Shown: in pieces, positions 33,891 to 44,027 of the stretch | Numbering within the stretch: the first letter of the stretch is position 1 | Layout of the letters: each line of letters starts with the position of its first letter | Assembly: GCA_947496555.1 (NCBI GenBank) | Contig: CANMDH010000032.1 | Location: 1 to 64,000 of the forward strand | Length of the DNA stretch: 64,000 bases | Direction: 5' to 3' | Source: an uncultured Aquimarina sp. | GTDB taxonomy: Bacteria; Bacteroidota; Bacteroidia; Flavobacteriales; Flavobacteriaceae | Position numbers and translations under genes: made by a program | Notes under the pieces: model-generated | What the model saw: only the letters and a program-made list of their open reading frames with translations | Database searches by the model: none | What the model was told of the DNA's origin: nothing

Positions 33891-34766
33891 TTAATTATTT
33901 ATTTTAAGTGAAATATCAGATACAAGTGCAAGCATATTTCCGATAGTATTTGTTGCTAGCCTGGTTATATTTGCTATTTCTTTGTCTTCGAATGTATGGA
34001 AAACACTCCAATCAGCGTCTGTAGCAGGATTAAACTTATAAATTGTATTTCCTTTTCCCATAAGAATAGTACCGCTGATCAACCAACACATATCTTCCGC
34101 TTCAGGAATAGCATTAATAACTTTTTTGGTCGCGCCAGAAATTGGGTCTAGGGATTTGATTTCCCATACTTCGTTTTCTTTACTAATATAACTTATCAAT
34201 TTAGAATTGGGAATTTTATGTAGTGATCTACCCACGTTCTTTTGAAAGGTGTAGTTGGAATTATCTTTCAGATTATAAACAACCAGAGACATGGAATTAT
34301 CGTCAAGCACCGAGGAAACAATAATTTCTGGATTATACCAGCAATGGTACCCTACTTTAAGGTCTTTTAGTAAAACTTTCTGACTCCCGGTTTTGTAATC
34401 ATATTTATAAAGAAGTTGTTTTCCATCGTTGTCTAATCGTATAGCAGAAATCTGTTTCTGATTTGGGATTTTGGTGGGGGAGTACTCACTTCCATTTGGG
34501 GTATTACTTATCCAACGAATTTTTGAATCTCTTATATTGTATGCTGCAATATCGGTTTGATTATTTTGTGTAGAAGAAAACAACACAATATTGTCATTAT
34601 AAAATGAAGGTTGATTATCGTAGCCTTCATTATTAGAGATGTTTCTTTTATTATCGAGCTCTATCTTGCCATCATTAATAATTAAATCAAACAAATATAC
34701 CTCGATGTTGGTTTGCGAAAATGCAGAAAAAGAAAGGAGTATTATTAGGAGAATTAAGTTTCTCAT
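33891..34766 (-). CDS. Secreted PD40/TolB-like beta-propeller protein
   Basis: A 291-residue protein with a signal peptide (to AFSQ). Repeats such as GYDNQPSFYNDNIVLFSS, IRDSKIRWIS, LDNDGKQLLYKYDYKTG, YNPEIIVSSV and WEIKSLDPISGATKKVI indicate a WD40-like PD40 propeller. Ligand unknown. It lies between the amidohydrolase and an MFS transporter gene, all on the - strand with short gaps, so an operon is likely. Confidence 0.75.
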   Translation of the reverse strand: MRNLILLIILLSFSAFSQTNIEVYLFDLIINDGKIELDNKRNISNNEGYDNQPSFYNDNIVLFSSTQNNQTDIAAYNIRDSKIRWISNTPNGSEYSPTKIPNQKQISAIRLDNDGKQLLYKYDYKTGSQKVLLKDLKVGYHCWYNPEIIVSSVLDDNSMSLVVYNLKDNSNYTFQKNVGRSLHKIPNSKLISYISKENEVWEIKSLDPISGATKKVINAIPEAEDMCWLISGTILMGKGNTIYKFNPATDADWSVFHTFEDKEIANITRLATNTIGNMLALVSDISLKINN

Positions 34767-34837
34767 TGTTTTTGTTTTCTAAAATACATGGAATCCGGTC
34801 TTTTTATTCTTAAGGATATGTTAAGACTATATTATTC

Positions 34838-36067
34838 TCATTTACGAAGTGAATATATTCCCAAAACTGGCCCGATTCCAAGGAATAAATATAGTAGGGT
34901 AGGGTCAATCTTATCTAACAAAAATGATAATAGTTGTATGCTTACAATTGTTATTGCAAAACCAATACTGTTGGTTATAGTAAGTGCTGTTCCTCTTAAC
35001 TCTGGCGGAGATGTTGCCGCGACCATTGTAGAAAATTGAGGAGAATCTGATATTACCACCATTCCCCATATACATAATACGACAATAAACCACTGTGGTG
35101 GTAGTAAAAAAAGCAAGGGAGAGGTAATGCAAAATATCCCCGAGGTTAATAATGAATTATGGGCTACTTTTCGACTCCCGGTTCTTAAAGAAATTAGCCC
35201 TCCTATAATACAAGAAATAGCTCCGATCCCTATCACTATAAACGACCAAAACGAAACCTGTAGTTCTATTTTTTGTAGATCGGCATATGTTTTAAGAATA
35301 ACAGGTACAAATCCCCAAAATGCATATAATTCCCACATATGTCCAAAATACCCGAAAGCAGCTTTTCTGAAATTTGTAATACCGAAAAGCTGGGTAACTA
35401 TTCCAAGTTGTAATTTGGATACGGGCCTTCTGTATGGGCCATCTACAACCAACAACCACATGGCAATTCCACCAATAAACGCCAGTATCGAAGTGCTTAC
35501 TATTACCGCCGTATAGTCTCGACTCCAAGAAAACTCATTAATAAAATGAGGAAACGCAGTTCCTAAAACCAATGCCCCAACTAGATATCCTAAAGCTCTT
35601 CCTAATCCACCTTTGTAATAATCAGATGCTATTTTCATTCCGATAGGATAAATCCCTGCGAGAAAAAAACCAGTCCCAAAACGTGCTGTTAATAAATTAA
35701 ATACAGTGATATCGGGAATAAGTAGTAATAGATTACATATGCTACCCAAAAAAGCACAAATCATAAAGACACGCGACGGAGAAAATCTATCTGCTATGGT
35801 CAATAACGCAAAAGTGAGAGTTCCTACAATAAATCCAAATTGTACAAATGACAAGAGGTAGCCTAAGATATTAAATTCTACATTGAACTGAACAGCCAAA
35901 TCGTCTATTACCGCATTACCGGCAAACCACAGTGAGGTACAAAAAAATTGTGAGATAATGATTACTGGGAGTATGTAGAATTTTGGTTTCAGATTTGAAT
36001 AGAATTTTGAATTGGGTTTAAAATTATTTAAAAGTTGATAAAAGTTGATAAACTTGGTCAATATCAT
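34838..36067 (-). CDS. MFS transporter
   Basis: A 409-residue, 12-span major facilitator. After a charged N-terminus come ILPVIIISQFFCTSLWFAGNAV (span 1), LTFALLTIADRFSPSRVFMI (the D-R loop 2-3 motif) and GMKIASDYYKGGLGRALGYLVGALVLG (loop 4-5 region). Substrate unknown; the pattern resembles nitrate/cyanate-type or oxalate-type carriers only loosely. Its ATG lies 44 nt inside the 3' end of the trehalose gene upstream, suggesting translational coupling or a later true start. Confidence 0.8.
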   Translation of the reverse strand: MILTKFINFYQLLNNFKPNSKFYSNLKPKFYILPVIIISQFFCTSLWFAGNAVIDDLAVQFNVEFNILGYLLSFVQFGFIVGTLTFALLTIADRFSPSRVFMICAFLGSICNLLLLIPDITVFNLLTARFGTGFFLAGIYPIGMKIASDYYKGGLGRALGYLVGALVLGTAFPHFINEFSWSRDYTAVIVSTSILAFIGGIAMWLLVVDGPYRRPVSKLQLGIVTQLFGITNFRKAAFGYFGHMWELYAFWGFVPVILKTYADLQKIELQVSFWSFIVIGIGAISCIIGGLISLRTGSRKVAHNSLLTSGIFCITSPLLFLLPPQWFIVVLCIWGMVVISDSPQFSTMVAATSPPELRGTALTITNSIGFAITIVSIQLLSFLLDKIDPTLLYLFLGIGPVLGIYSLRK

Positions 36068-38231
36068 CTACATAATATTGTGCCACTGTCTTTTTAATAC
36101 CAACTTTCACGGTATGTGCTTCTCTGGGTAATTCTTTAAACATGTGTTCATCTGTCCAGTCATCTCCAATAGCAAAGATAAAATCATATGCCGTATCTAA
36201 TAGCATTTTTGAAGCAGATTTTCCTTTGCTTACTCCGCTCACTTTGATTTCTAATACTTTATCTCCTTCCAAAATTTCAAGATTATGATTGGCAATTAAT
36301 TGTTGAATGGTAGTCTTCAATTCGTTTGCTCTTTTCTTTCCCAAGTCAGGGTCTACATTCCTGAAATGCCATGCCAATGAATATCTTTTTTCTTCTACAA
36401 GAGATCCTGGAGTGCGATCGGTAAAAGATTCGAGAACAGGATAGATAGACTCAAACCATTTATTATCTACTCTTTCCATAAGCTCCCAGTCTTTCCCATT
36501 TTCTTTTAACCAGGCTCCATGTTCGGTTATCAACGTATAATCCTTATGACCAAACCATTTTTGAATTGTATCTCTATCTCTTCCTGTGATAATAATTACT
36601 TTTGTGTTTGGTTGATTGTGTAATGCATCCAAAGTATCAAATACTCTTTGCGTTGGTTTTGCATTTTCTGGTAATTTTTCAAAAGGCACCATAGTACCAT
36701 CATAGTCCAGGAATAATATTTTCTTTGACGCTGCTTTGTATTGATTAGCAATTTCTTCTTTTATAGTAGTATTTATTTTCTTCAAAATATACTTTTTGGT
36801 ATCATTTTTTGTTGCATCCAAAGCTTCAAAAAAATCATTGGCCCATTTTTCAACATTATATCTTTTCAAGCGTTTTTGCAGGGCTTCATTCCGTTTGATT
36901 TGTTCTTCTTCTGGCATTTCTAGAGCAAATTTGAGTGTGTCTGCTATTTCTTCAAAATTATTTGGGTTAATAATCAAAGCTTCACCCATTTCGTTCGAGG
37001 CACCAGTCATTTCACTAAGTATTAAAACACCTTTTTTGTCAACTCTAGAAGCAATATACTCTTTGGCGACCAGATTCATCCCATCTCGAATAGGCGTGAG
37101 AAGAGCAACCTCACTAGAAGTATATAAGTCAATAAGATTTTCAAAAGGCAGCGAACGGTAAAAATACCATATAGGAGTCCAGCTAACTTCGGCAAACTTT
37201 CCGTTAATTCGGCCCACCAATTGATCAATTTCGTTTTTTAGTTTTTGATATTGAGGTACATTAGCCCGAGAAGGAACGGCAAGCATTACAAGCCTGGCTT
37301 TTCCTTTAAACTGTGGGTATTTATCCAGAAAATACTCAAAAGCTCTTAAGCGATTCGCGATACCTTTGGTATAATCAAGTCGATCTATAGAGAGGATTAG
37401 TTTAGCCTGATGACTACCTTCTTTAAGATGTTTGTTAATTTCCTGTTGTATTTCGGTTTGCTCTCTGTTCGACTTTTGATCGTGTGCTTTTGCTGCATTG
37501 TGAAATTTGTCATAATCAATCCCCATAGGAAAAGAGTCCACTTTAACCATTCGGTTATCTAAATGTATATTGTTAAAATTAATCTCATGACCCAAAATCC
37601 TTTGTACGGCACTCAAAAAATGTCTTTCATAATCATAGGTGTGAAAACCAATTAAATCTGCACCTAACATCCCTTTTAACAAATCTTCACGGCAAGGAAT
37701 TGTTCTAAAAACTTCATAAGAAGGGAAGGGGATGTGTAAAAAGAAACCAATAGAAGCATTAGGTTTTTTCTTTCGTATTAAACTGGGTAAGAGCAATAAT
37801 TGGTAATCGTGTATCCAAACCGTATCTCCATCTTCTATATGTTCTAAAACAATGTCGGCAAATTTCTGGTTAACAGATTTATATGTCTCCCATGTATTTT
37901 TTTCAAACTCTGTATATTCCATAAAATAATGAAATAAAGGCCAGAGTGTATTATTGCTAAAACCATAATAAAAACCTTCAACATCACTTTCGACTAGTGG
38001 CACCCCAACGCATTGATGTTTTTTTAAAGCTACATTTACCTGAGTTTTTAAATCCAGATTAAATTCTTCTTCTGTAAGTCCGCTCCAACCTATCCATATA
38101 CTGTCGCTTTGAGAATGTACAGATTTCATGCCCGTTGCTAATCCTCCAACACTTGGTATCGTTTCGATAGTATTATCATGGATTTTTAATTGTAGGGGTA
38201 GCCTATTTGAGATTATGATAGTTTTACTCAT
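36024..38231 (-). CDS. otsAB: Bifunctional trehalose-6-phosphate synthase/phosphatase
   Basis: About 735 residues from ATG 38231. The open frame extends 95 codons further upstream, but that extension is basic, lacks family sequence and overlaps the divergent promoter, so MSKTIIISNRLPLQ is chosen. Residues about 1-460 are a GT20 synthase (GGLATGMKSV, WIHDYQL, DRLDYTKGI, GMNLVAKEY). Residues about 490-735 are a HAD phosphatase (LFLDYDGTMVPF, ITGRDRD, GDDWTDEHMF). Together they convert UDP-glucose and glucose-6-phosphate to trehalose. The gene faces away from a GH15 gene across an 87-bp gap. Confidence 0.95.
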   Translation of the reverse strand: MSKTIIISNRLPLQLKIHDNTIETIPSVGGLATGMKSVHSQSDSIWIGWSGLTEEEFNLDLKTQVNVALKKHQCVGVPLVESDVEGFYYGFSNNTLWPLFHYFMEYTEFEKNTWETYKSVNQKFADIVLEHIEDGDTVWIHDYQLLLLPSLIRKKKPNASIGFFLHIPFPSYEVFRTIPCREDLLKGMLGADLIGFHTYDYERHFLSAVQRILGHEINFNNIHLDNRMVKVDSFPMGIDYDKFHNAAKAHDQKSNREQTEIQQEINKHLKEGSHQAKLILSIDRLDYTKGIANRLRAFEYFLDKYPQFKGKARLVMLAVPSRANVPQYQKLKNEIDQLVGRINGKFAEVSWTPIWYFYRSLPFENLIDLYTSSEVALLTPIRDGMNLVAKEYIASRVDKKGVLILSEMTGASNEMGEALIINPNNFEEIADTLKFALEMPEEEQIKRNEALQKRLKRYNVEKWANDFFEALDATKNDTKKYILKKINTTIKEEIANQYKAASKKILFLDYDGTMVPFEKLPENAKPTQRVFDTLDALHNQPNTKVIIITGRDRDTIQKWFGHKDYTLITEHGAWLKENGKDWELMERVDNKWFESIYPVLESFTDRTPGSLVEEKRYSLAWHFRNVDPDLGKKRANELKTTIQQLIANHNLEILEGDKVLEIKVSGVSKGKSASKMLLDTAYDFIFAIGDDWTDEHMFKELPREAHTVKVGIKKTVAQYYVDDIDQVYQLLSTFK

Positions 38232-38318
38232 AAAGTGGGTAAAAGTTGGTTGATTTTTTTTGAATTTTGTTAAATTTCGGAAAAGAAGATTAAAAAAACG
38301 GCTATTTAAAGGAAATTT
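38232..38318. promoter_or_regulatory. Divergent promoter region otsAB / GH15
   Basis: AT-rich 87-bp gap between two diverging start codons. A common stress or osmotic control is plausible, but I see no clear operator. Confidence 0.45.
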
Positions 38319-40121
38319 ATGAATAATCTTGACTATGGTATTATTGGGAACTGTCAAAGTGCTGCACTTATTTCTAAACATGGTTCCCTTGATTGGTGTT
38401 GTTTGCCAAATTTTGATTCGTATTCTGTATTTGCAAAAATATTGGATGAAAATAAAGGAGGTAGTTTTGAAATAGAAGTAAGCGACGACTATGTTATTTC
38501 TCAGAAATATATCCATAAAACCAATATTCTCGTTACAGAGTTTAATAATGGGAAAGATATTTTTGAGTGTATTGATTTTATGCCAAGGTATAGAAATGAA
38601 GATGGCTCTTATTTTTCACCACCTGATATCGTAAGGTACATAAAGCTCATCTCGGGCGCTCCAACTTTTAAAGTTAAATATGACCCCAAGCTAGAATATG
38701 CAATGGGAGAGACTAAACATAAGGTGGGGCGAAATTATATCAAAAGTGTAACGAATGAAGATAAATATGATACTTTATATTTATATTCTGATCTTAGTTT
38801 TGATGATATCTTGAACTCTAATGAGATACAGCTTAAAGATCACGCATATTTTTTAATTAGTTATCACGAGAAAATTCTAGAGCAATCATTAGAAAGGTGT
38901 TACCTGAAGCTTCAACGTACGCGTGTATATTGGTTGAATTGGAGTGAGAATACGACTTCCTACAAATTGTACAATGAACAAATACTTAGGAGCGCATTAG
39001 TCCTTAAATTACTAAGTTATGAAAAGTCGGGGGCCGTTTTGGCTGCAGCAACTACATCACTTCCCGAAACTATAGGTGAGGTACGTAATTGGGATTATCG
39101 TTTTTGTTGGATTCGAGATGCATCTATGGTGATTAAAGTAATTTCTAATCTAGGACACAAAAGATTGGCACAACGTTTTCTTCAGTTTATCATTGATATC
39201 ATCCCTGATAAAGATGAAAAGATTCAAATTATGTACGGGATTAATGGTGAAAAAAAATTAAGCGAAAAAACACTAGATCACCTGGAAGGGTATAAAAAAT
39301 CAAGCCCGGTTAGAATTGGTAATGCCGCATATCACCAGAAACAAAATGACATCTATGGAATTTTGATGGATGTTATTTATCAGCAATTTATGAAGTTTGA
39401 TTGCGATTTGGATAATAGTGAAGGGTTGTGGACCATTTGCAAAAGTATTGTGCATATTGTAAACGTCAATTGGGAAAAACCTGATAAAGGTATTTGGGAA
39501 TTCAGGACAGAAGAAAGACATTTTACATTCTCCAAATTATTATGTTGGGTGGCAGTAGATAGAGCTATCAAAATTGGCAAGCTTATTAATAAGACCAATA
39601 AAAATGAAAGGTGGATACAGTTAAGAGATCGTATACACCATGATATTTATGAAAATGCATGGAATGATGAGATACAAGCATATACACAATCTTACGGATC
39701 TAAAGATTTGGATGCTTCTACATTGTTGATGGAACCCTATGGATTTATTGATGCCAAAGATCCACGTTTTGTAAGTACCGTTATGGCCACAGAAAAAGAG
39801 CTTTGTAATGATGGGCTGATGTATCGATATAAAAATAAAGATGATTTTGGGTTGCCTTCATCGTCATTTACAATCTGTAGTTTTTGGTTTATCAATAGCT
39901 TATATAAAATAGGGGAGCAGGAGAAGGCCAAAAAATTATTCGATCAATTATTATCCTATAGCAATCATTTAGGGCTTTTTAGCGAAGATATCGATTTTAA
40001 AACCAAGAGGTTGCTTGGTAACTTTCCTCAAGCATATTCGCATTTGGCATTAATAGAAACTGCGGTTAATTTCTGTGGGGGCATAACAAAAGAAGAAAAA
40101 CTAATGGAAACGATTCATTAG
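38319..40121 (+). CDS. Glycoside hydrolase family 15 (glucoamylase/trehalase-like)
   Basis: A 600-residue cytosolic GH15 enzyme without a signal peptide. LDYGIIGNCQSAALISKHGSLDWCCLP is the bacterial GH15 N-terminal domain; PETIGEVRNWDYRFCWIRDAS carries the substrate-binding and catalytic region; FGLPSSSFTICSFWFINSLY and LLGNFPQAYSHLALI close the barrel. Bacterial members include glucoamylases and inverting trehalases. Its divergent pairing with otsAB favours trehalose or short maltodextrin turnover. The shared 87-bp region probably holds both promoters. Confidence 0.9.
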   Translation: MNNLDYGIIGNCQSAALISKHGSLDWCCLPNFDSYSVFAKILDENKGGSFEIEVSDDYVISQKYIHKTNILVTEFNNGKDIFECIDFMPRYRNEDGSYFSPPDIVRYIKLISGAPTFKVKYDPKLEYAMGETKHKVGRNYIKSVTNEDKYDTLYLYSDLSFDDILNSNEIQLKDHAYFLISYHEKILEQSLERCYLKLQRTRVYWLNWSENTTSYKLYNEQILRSALVLKLLSYEKSGAVLAAATTSLPETIGEVRNWDYRFCWIRDASMVIKVISNLGHKRLAQRFLQFIIDIIPDKDEKIQIMYGINGEKKLSEKTLDHLEGYKKSSPVRIGNAAYHQKQNDIYGILMDVIYQQFMKFDCDLDNSEGLWTICKSIVHIVNVNWEKPDKGIWEFRTEERHFTFSKLLCWVAVDRAIKIGKLINKTNKNERWIQLRDRIHHDIYENAWNDEIQAYTQSYGSKDLDASTLLMEPYGFIDAKDPRFVSTVMATEKELCNDGLMYRYKNKDDFGLPSSSFTICSFWFINSLYKIGEQEKAKKLFDQLLSYSNHLGLFSEDIDFKTKRLLGNFPQAYSHLALIETAVNFCGGITKEEKLMETIH

Positions 40122-40141
40122 TTTTGTTTATAGTTTGGAAT

Positions 40142-40921
40142 TTATTCGGTTAGGATAATAGTACCAAAAACATCGGCATTGATCCAACCTAAGTTTTTTT
40201 CTTCGCCGGGTATAAAAACAGAGCCTATAAAGTTTTCCCGTTCTTTACTGCCGTCATTGTCATTATACGCTAGAGCGAAGCCGAGTTTCTGATTTTTACC
40301 AAGAATTATAGGGTCATTCACTTTTCCTTCTTCATAACTATCATCGTAAACGATAATCTCAAACTCCCAAACTGAAACATCCCCATTAGTAACTCTTTTA
40401 GTGGTGACATGATTATTGTAGAGTATTGGGTTTTTATCAGCATCCAGATCAACAACATTACCATCTAGTGCAATATGATAAGCAAAAGCATTGTTCGAGT
40501 ATTGATGCCCACCGCCAGAGTTATCAGCATCAATAAAAATTTCTACACAATCATCATCCCACCATAATTTTAAAGGATCTTTATTTTGATCAAATAGTAA
40601 ATCGTCTTTTATTTCAACCAAAAGATAGAGTGCTTCCGGGGTCCATACTATTTTATATCTTCCAAAAAAATCATCAAAAGTATAAGGTTCTCCTAGCCAT
40701 CGTTGGTCCAAACCATACCACATGGCCTCTTTCCATGTGGGATCATCCATGTTTCCATCTAGTTTAGGTACAATAACCGCCTTTTTAACTTCTCTGATCT
40801 GATGATCTGTCTTATTGTTTTTTTGAGAGGTCAGTGGTACAACTGTTGGTGGGTCTGAAGTAACCTTAAGGTTTAACGATAATAGAACGAGTAAAATTAC
40901 TGGAACACTGGAGATATTCAT
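40142..40921 (-). CDS. CBM9-like carbohydrate-binding protein
   Basis: A 259-residue exported protein (signal to about LKVTSD). Residues about 45-255 form a CBM9-like/DOMON-related domain: VPKLDGNMDDPTWKEA, YKIVWTPEALYLLVEIKDD, WWDDDCVEIFIDADN and KLGFALAYNDNDGS. Such domains bind sugars at their reducing ends or act as carbohydrate sensors. It sits between GH15 and alpha-amylase genes (alpha-glucan locus), converging with GH15. No catalytic domain is attached. Confidence 0.85.
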   Translation of the reverse strand: MNISSVPVILLVLLSLNLKVTSDPPTVVPLTSQKNNKTDHQIREVKKAVIVPKLDGNMDDPTWKEAMWYGLDQRWLGEPYTFDDFFGRYKIVWTPEALYLLVEIKDDLLFDQNKDPLKLWWDDDCVEIFIDADNSGGGHQYSNNAFAYHIALDGNVVDLDADKNPILYNNHVTTKRVTNGDVSVWEFEIIVYDDSYEEGKVNDPIILGKNQKLGFALAYNDNDGSKERENFIGSVFIPGEEKNLGWINADVFGTIILTE

Positions 40922-40973
40922 AAGTAGGAATTCATATACAATTTACAATAAAGGTACTAAACAAAATTCAAAA

Positions 40974-41007
40974 AGCGGTTGCTACTCATAATTAAGTAAC
41001 AACCGCT
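40974..41007 (-). terminator. Rho-independent terminator of the alpha-amylase gene
   Basis: Stem AGCGGTTG/CAACCGCT (8 bp) with an 18-nt AT-rich loop; on the - strand it is followed by TTTTTGAATTTTG. It lies 57 bp after the amylase stop. Confidence 0.8.
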
Positions 41008-41063
41008 AACCCTTCTAACAGCATCAATACTGAAAGTGAAAATAAGGGGGTGGGGTTAAAGAC

Positions 41064-43334
41064 TTACTGTCTCATTACCTTTAATTGATCAATTGTTTTT
41101 CCATTAAGTCGAATAGTATAAAAATAAATTCCTTTTTGAAGTATGTGCTGATTACCAATATCTATAGTTTGATTTCCAGAAATAACTTTTTGATTAAAAA
41201 TGGTTTTGGTTTGCCCAAGAATATTAGAAATTGTCACTTGTAACATACCTTTTTCAGCAGTCGAAACATAAAGTTTACTTTGAGAAGTTAAAGGGTTTGG
41301 AGAGATGATTGCTCTGTTATGAATCGTATTTATTTTATCTGTAAGTTCCAAAGCGCTTCTTGAAGGGCAACCCGTCGTACAATTATTGGACCACGCACCT
41401 GTTCTTTTGCCATTGCTGCTTCCTGTAACGTTATACCAACCATTGGTTCCTCTTGTTAAGTCAACAGTTTGTTGGCCATTTCCATTATTGAAAACTACAC
41501 CTACATTATTAGAAGATACATTGCTTGGTAGTGAAAATGTATTTGTACACCAAGAAGTACCACTAATATTAGACATAGATTGACCTGGCCATCCAGAAGT
41601 TCCAGACAGCGTTTGATTAGTTGATCTATTGTATAAGTATATATTGGTGTTATTACCCCAACCACCAGGTTTTTGGAAATTAAGGGTTACCTGATTTGAA
41701 GTTGAAGATCCACTACAGTTAGATAGGCAAGTATTTGTCCAACTACCATTGTCGTACCATCCGTCAGTACTTCGGGATAAATTACCTGTTTGATTACTAC
41801 CGTCATTAAATATCACTCTTATGTTGGCAGCAGAAACACCAGATTGTGGAGTCACCGTGTAAGAATACCAAGGCGTTCCTGCAATATTAGTCATTTGCTG
41901 TCCTGGCCATCCCGAAGTTCCGGGAAGTGTAGTATTGGCAGAGGCATCAAAGAAATAAGCATTTATGTTATTACCCCACCCATTTGGTTTTTTGAAGTTA
42001 ACGGTAAACGGAGCTACAGTTTCTCCGCCGCCTGTATTGGTTCCTCCTTGGGTCCAAACTGCATAGTCGTTACCCGAAGTTCTTAGCGTCCACCCACTTC
42101 CGTTAGGGGACCAATTACCGCTACCTAATTTCATTGCGATTGTTCCGGATCTACCATCGATATAAGCAGCATAAAGGTCATTTCTTGCTTCTACAATATT
42201 GATAGTAGATCCAGAAAATACTCTAACACTTTTTCTTATGGTAATAAGATCTTTGATCGCGTTGCGAACTCCAGATCCACCATCAAAAAAGTGTGTCCAA
42301 AAAACTGCAGGATTTCCTGGGTGAGTTAGGATATATGCATATCCTTTTCTAAGGTTGGTTTCTCCTCCTGGGAAAACATAGCCTGATCCACAGCATTGTT
42401 GTGCTTCACCGGTATCGTGATTATCTAAGAACGTAACGGATTTTGTTGGATTGATACCGATCATTCCCGATGGATTTCCAGCAAAATCTCTAAGGTATGA
42501 TAAGTTGTTATCACGTAAAGCATTTTGTAAGCTTACTTTGGTATTAAAATCAAATGCAGAAGAGGATTGCTGAGCGAAATTAACAAAGTTATTCGTCTGA
42601 ACTCTACTACTTTCTAATAATTCTCCAACTGCAAAATATGGATTGGTAGCGTCATTATATTCTTTATTGTAGATTGGGTCATAACCATGAACGAAATCGT
42701 ATCTCCATCCGTCAAAACCAATATCGTTTTTTAAGAAATTCATCCAAGTAATAATTTCTGCTCTTACCGCCGGATTTTTATGATCTATATCTCTTGCTGC
42801 GGCAAAAGTTCCATTAGAGCCATCAGATTTCAAAGCTGTTCCCGGAACGTAATCCCCATTGATACTAAATTCTACAGGAAAGTCTACAAAATTTCTTCCT
42901 TCATCATCTGCAGTGATAAAGAACGTGGGCCAAGCCGGATTAGTAAATGTTACGGCATCATTAGTACCCACACGGTGATTAATTACAATGTCACTTAGGA
43001 CTTTGATATCCAGTGCGTGATATTGATTGATCAAGTTTCTTAGTTGAGCTTCTGTACCATAAGCACTATTGAAATCATATAATTCTCTTGGTAAATACCC
43101 TTGTGGAGCGGCAGAATTACTTGGAGGTGGCATCCAAATCATATCTATACCTGCGTCCTTTATTGCGTTTCTGTTCTGAGATACGACATCATACCAGGTT
43201 TGACCTGCAGGTTGGTTTTGAACGTTCCAGTCAAAAGCTTGAAACAGAACATCTTCATCTTGTGCTTGAATTTCTATAAAAGGAAGCAGCGTAAAAAGTG
43301 TTACTAAAATTGAAATAAAAGGTTTTCGTTTCAT
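41064..43334 (-). CDS. Secreted alpha-amylase with two starch-binding modules and T9SS tail
   Basis: About 756 residues from ATG 43334; a longer frame to 43433 adds 33 residues without a signal. The signal ends FIEIQAQ. The GH13 barrel has DIVINHRVG, GWRYDFVHG (nucleophile Asp213), FAVGELLE (acid/base Glu238) and FLDNHD (Asp307). Two tandem modules of about 100 residues (near 450-545 and 552-660), each with a GWGNN and GTSGWPGQ pattern, resemble CBM26-like starch-binding domains. The last 80 residues (ISPNPLTSQSKLYV, QKGIYFYTIRLNGK) are a type IX secretion sorting domain. It degrades extracellular starch. Confidence 0.93.
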   Translation of the reverse strand: MKRKPFISILVTLFTLLPFIEIQAQDEDVLFQAFDWNVQNQPAGQTWYDVVSQNRNAIKDAGIDMIWMPPPSNSAAPQGYLPRELYDFNSAYGTEAQLRNLINQYHALDIKVLSDIVINHRVGTNDAVTFTNPAWPTFFITADDEGRNFVDFPVEFSINGDYVPGTALKSDGSNGTFAAARDIDHKNPAVRAEIITWMNFLKNDIGFDGWRYDFVHGYDPIYNKEYNDATNPYFAVGELLESSRVQTNNFVNFAQQSSSAFDFNTKVSLQNALRDNNLSYLRDFAGNPSGMIGINPTKSVTFLDNHDTGEAQQCCGSGYVFPGGETNLRKGYAYILTHPGNPAVFWTHFFDGGSGVRNAIKDLITIRKSVRVFSGSTINIVEARNDLYAAYIDGRSGTIAMKLGSGNWSPNGSGWTLRTSGNDYAVWTQGGTNTGGGETVAPFTVNFKKPNGWGNNINAYFFDASANTTLPGTSGWPGQQMTNIAGTPWYSYTVTPQSGVSAANIRVIFNDGSNQTGNLSRSTDGWYDNGSWTNTCLSNCSGSSTSNQVTLNFQKPGGWGNNTNIYLYNRSTNQTLSGTSGWPGQSMSNISGTSWCTNTFSLPSNVSSNNVGVVFNNGNGQQTVDLTRGTNGWYNVTGSSNGKRTGAWSNNCTTGCPSRSALELTDKINTIHNRAIISPNPLTSQSKLYVSTAEKGMLQVTISNILGQTKTIFNQKVISGNQTIDIGNQHILQKGIYFYTIRLNGKTIDQLKVMRQ

Positions 43335-44027
43335 TTTGTGATTTTTAAGTTTAGTTAAAGCATAAGTATTAGCAATGCATGTTGGATTCGTGCATATCTG
43401 TAATACGAGATTATAGATAGCTGGTTTAATCAAATCTTAAGGAGTGGTTGCTATTCTGGTATATGCTTTAATCAAGATTTATTCATGGTAAATGAATATA
43501 AATACTTGACTTATAAAGTTGTAACGATTGCTTTCGTAATTGTTAAAAATTACAGATTAGATTGTTGGGATAATAATTACAACGTAAACATACATGAAAT
43601 TCCCTGAAGATAAATTTTCAAAATTTGAATTTGCTAAGATTATCTAGTGAATAATAGATATGTGTTTTGTTTACTGTTGAAGTAGCTCAAACAATTTTTT
43701 TGTTTTCGTAGAAAAGTAAATAGATTTCATAATTAGTAATTTTTTGTTTGTAAAAGTGTTTCTTGTGTTAAATTGTTACTAAGTTATTATGAAATAATCA
43801 ATATATAAGGAAGGTTTTGTTACTACAACGTTTTCGTGTTGATAAATTTCTAATTTTCTTCTTAAAATCGTATTGTGTCATAGCTGAAATGTTGTAGATA
43901 TGGTTTATGCAGAGTTTAAAAGAAGTGAAAAGAAATAAAAAAACCGCTTTTACCCAATTGAAAAGCGGTTTTTTAAATCAAAATTAAACAACTCCCTAGT
44001 TTAATGCCTTCGGGAGGGCATATAGTC
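43335..44027. other. Long intergenic region upstream of alpha-amylase
   Basis: About 690 bp with no gene-like frame. Its left part should hold the amylase promoter; a glucan-responsive operator is likely but I cannot point to one. Its right end holds the terminator of the beta-oxidation operon. Confidence 0.5.
43938..43974 (-). terminator. Rho-independent terminator of the beta-oxidation operon
   Basis: AAAACCGCTTTT/AAAAGCGGTTTT with a 9-nt loop; on the - strand a T7 run follows the stem. It is 54 bp after the acyl-CoA dehydrogenase stop, and symmetric enough to work in both directions. Confidence 0.85.

Noticed and set aside
38232-38516. N-terminal extension of 95 codons on otsAB
   Set aside because: The extension has no family sequence and would overlap the divergent GH15 start; ATG 38231 gives the standard N-terminus.
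43335-43433. 33-codon extension before the alpha-amylase signal peptide
   Set aside because: It would place polar residues before a normal signal peptide starting MKRKPF.
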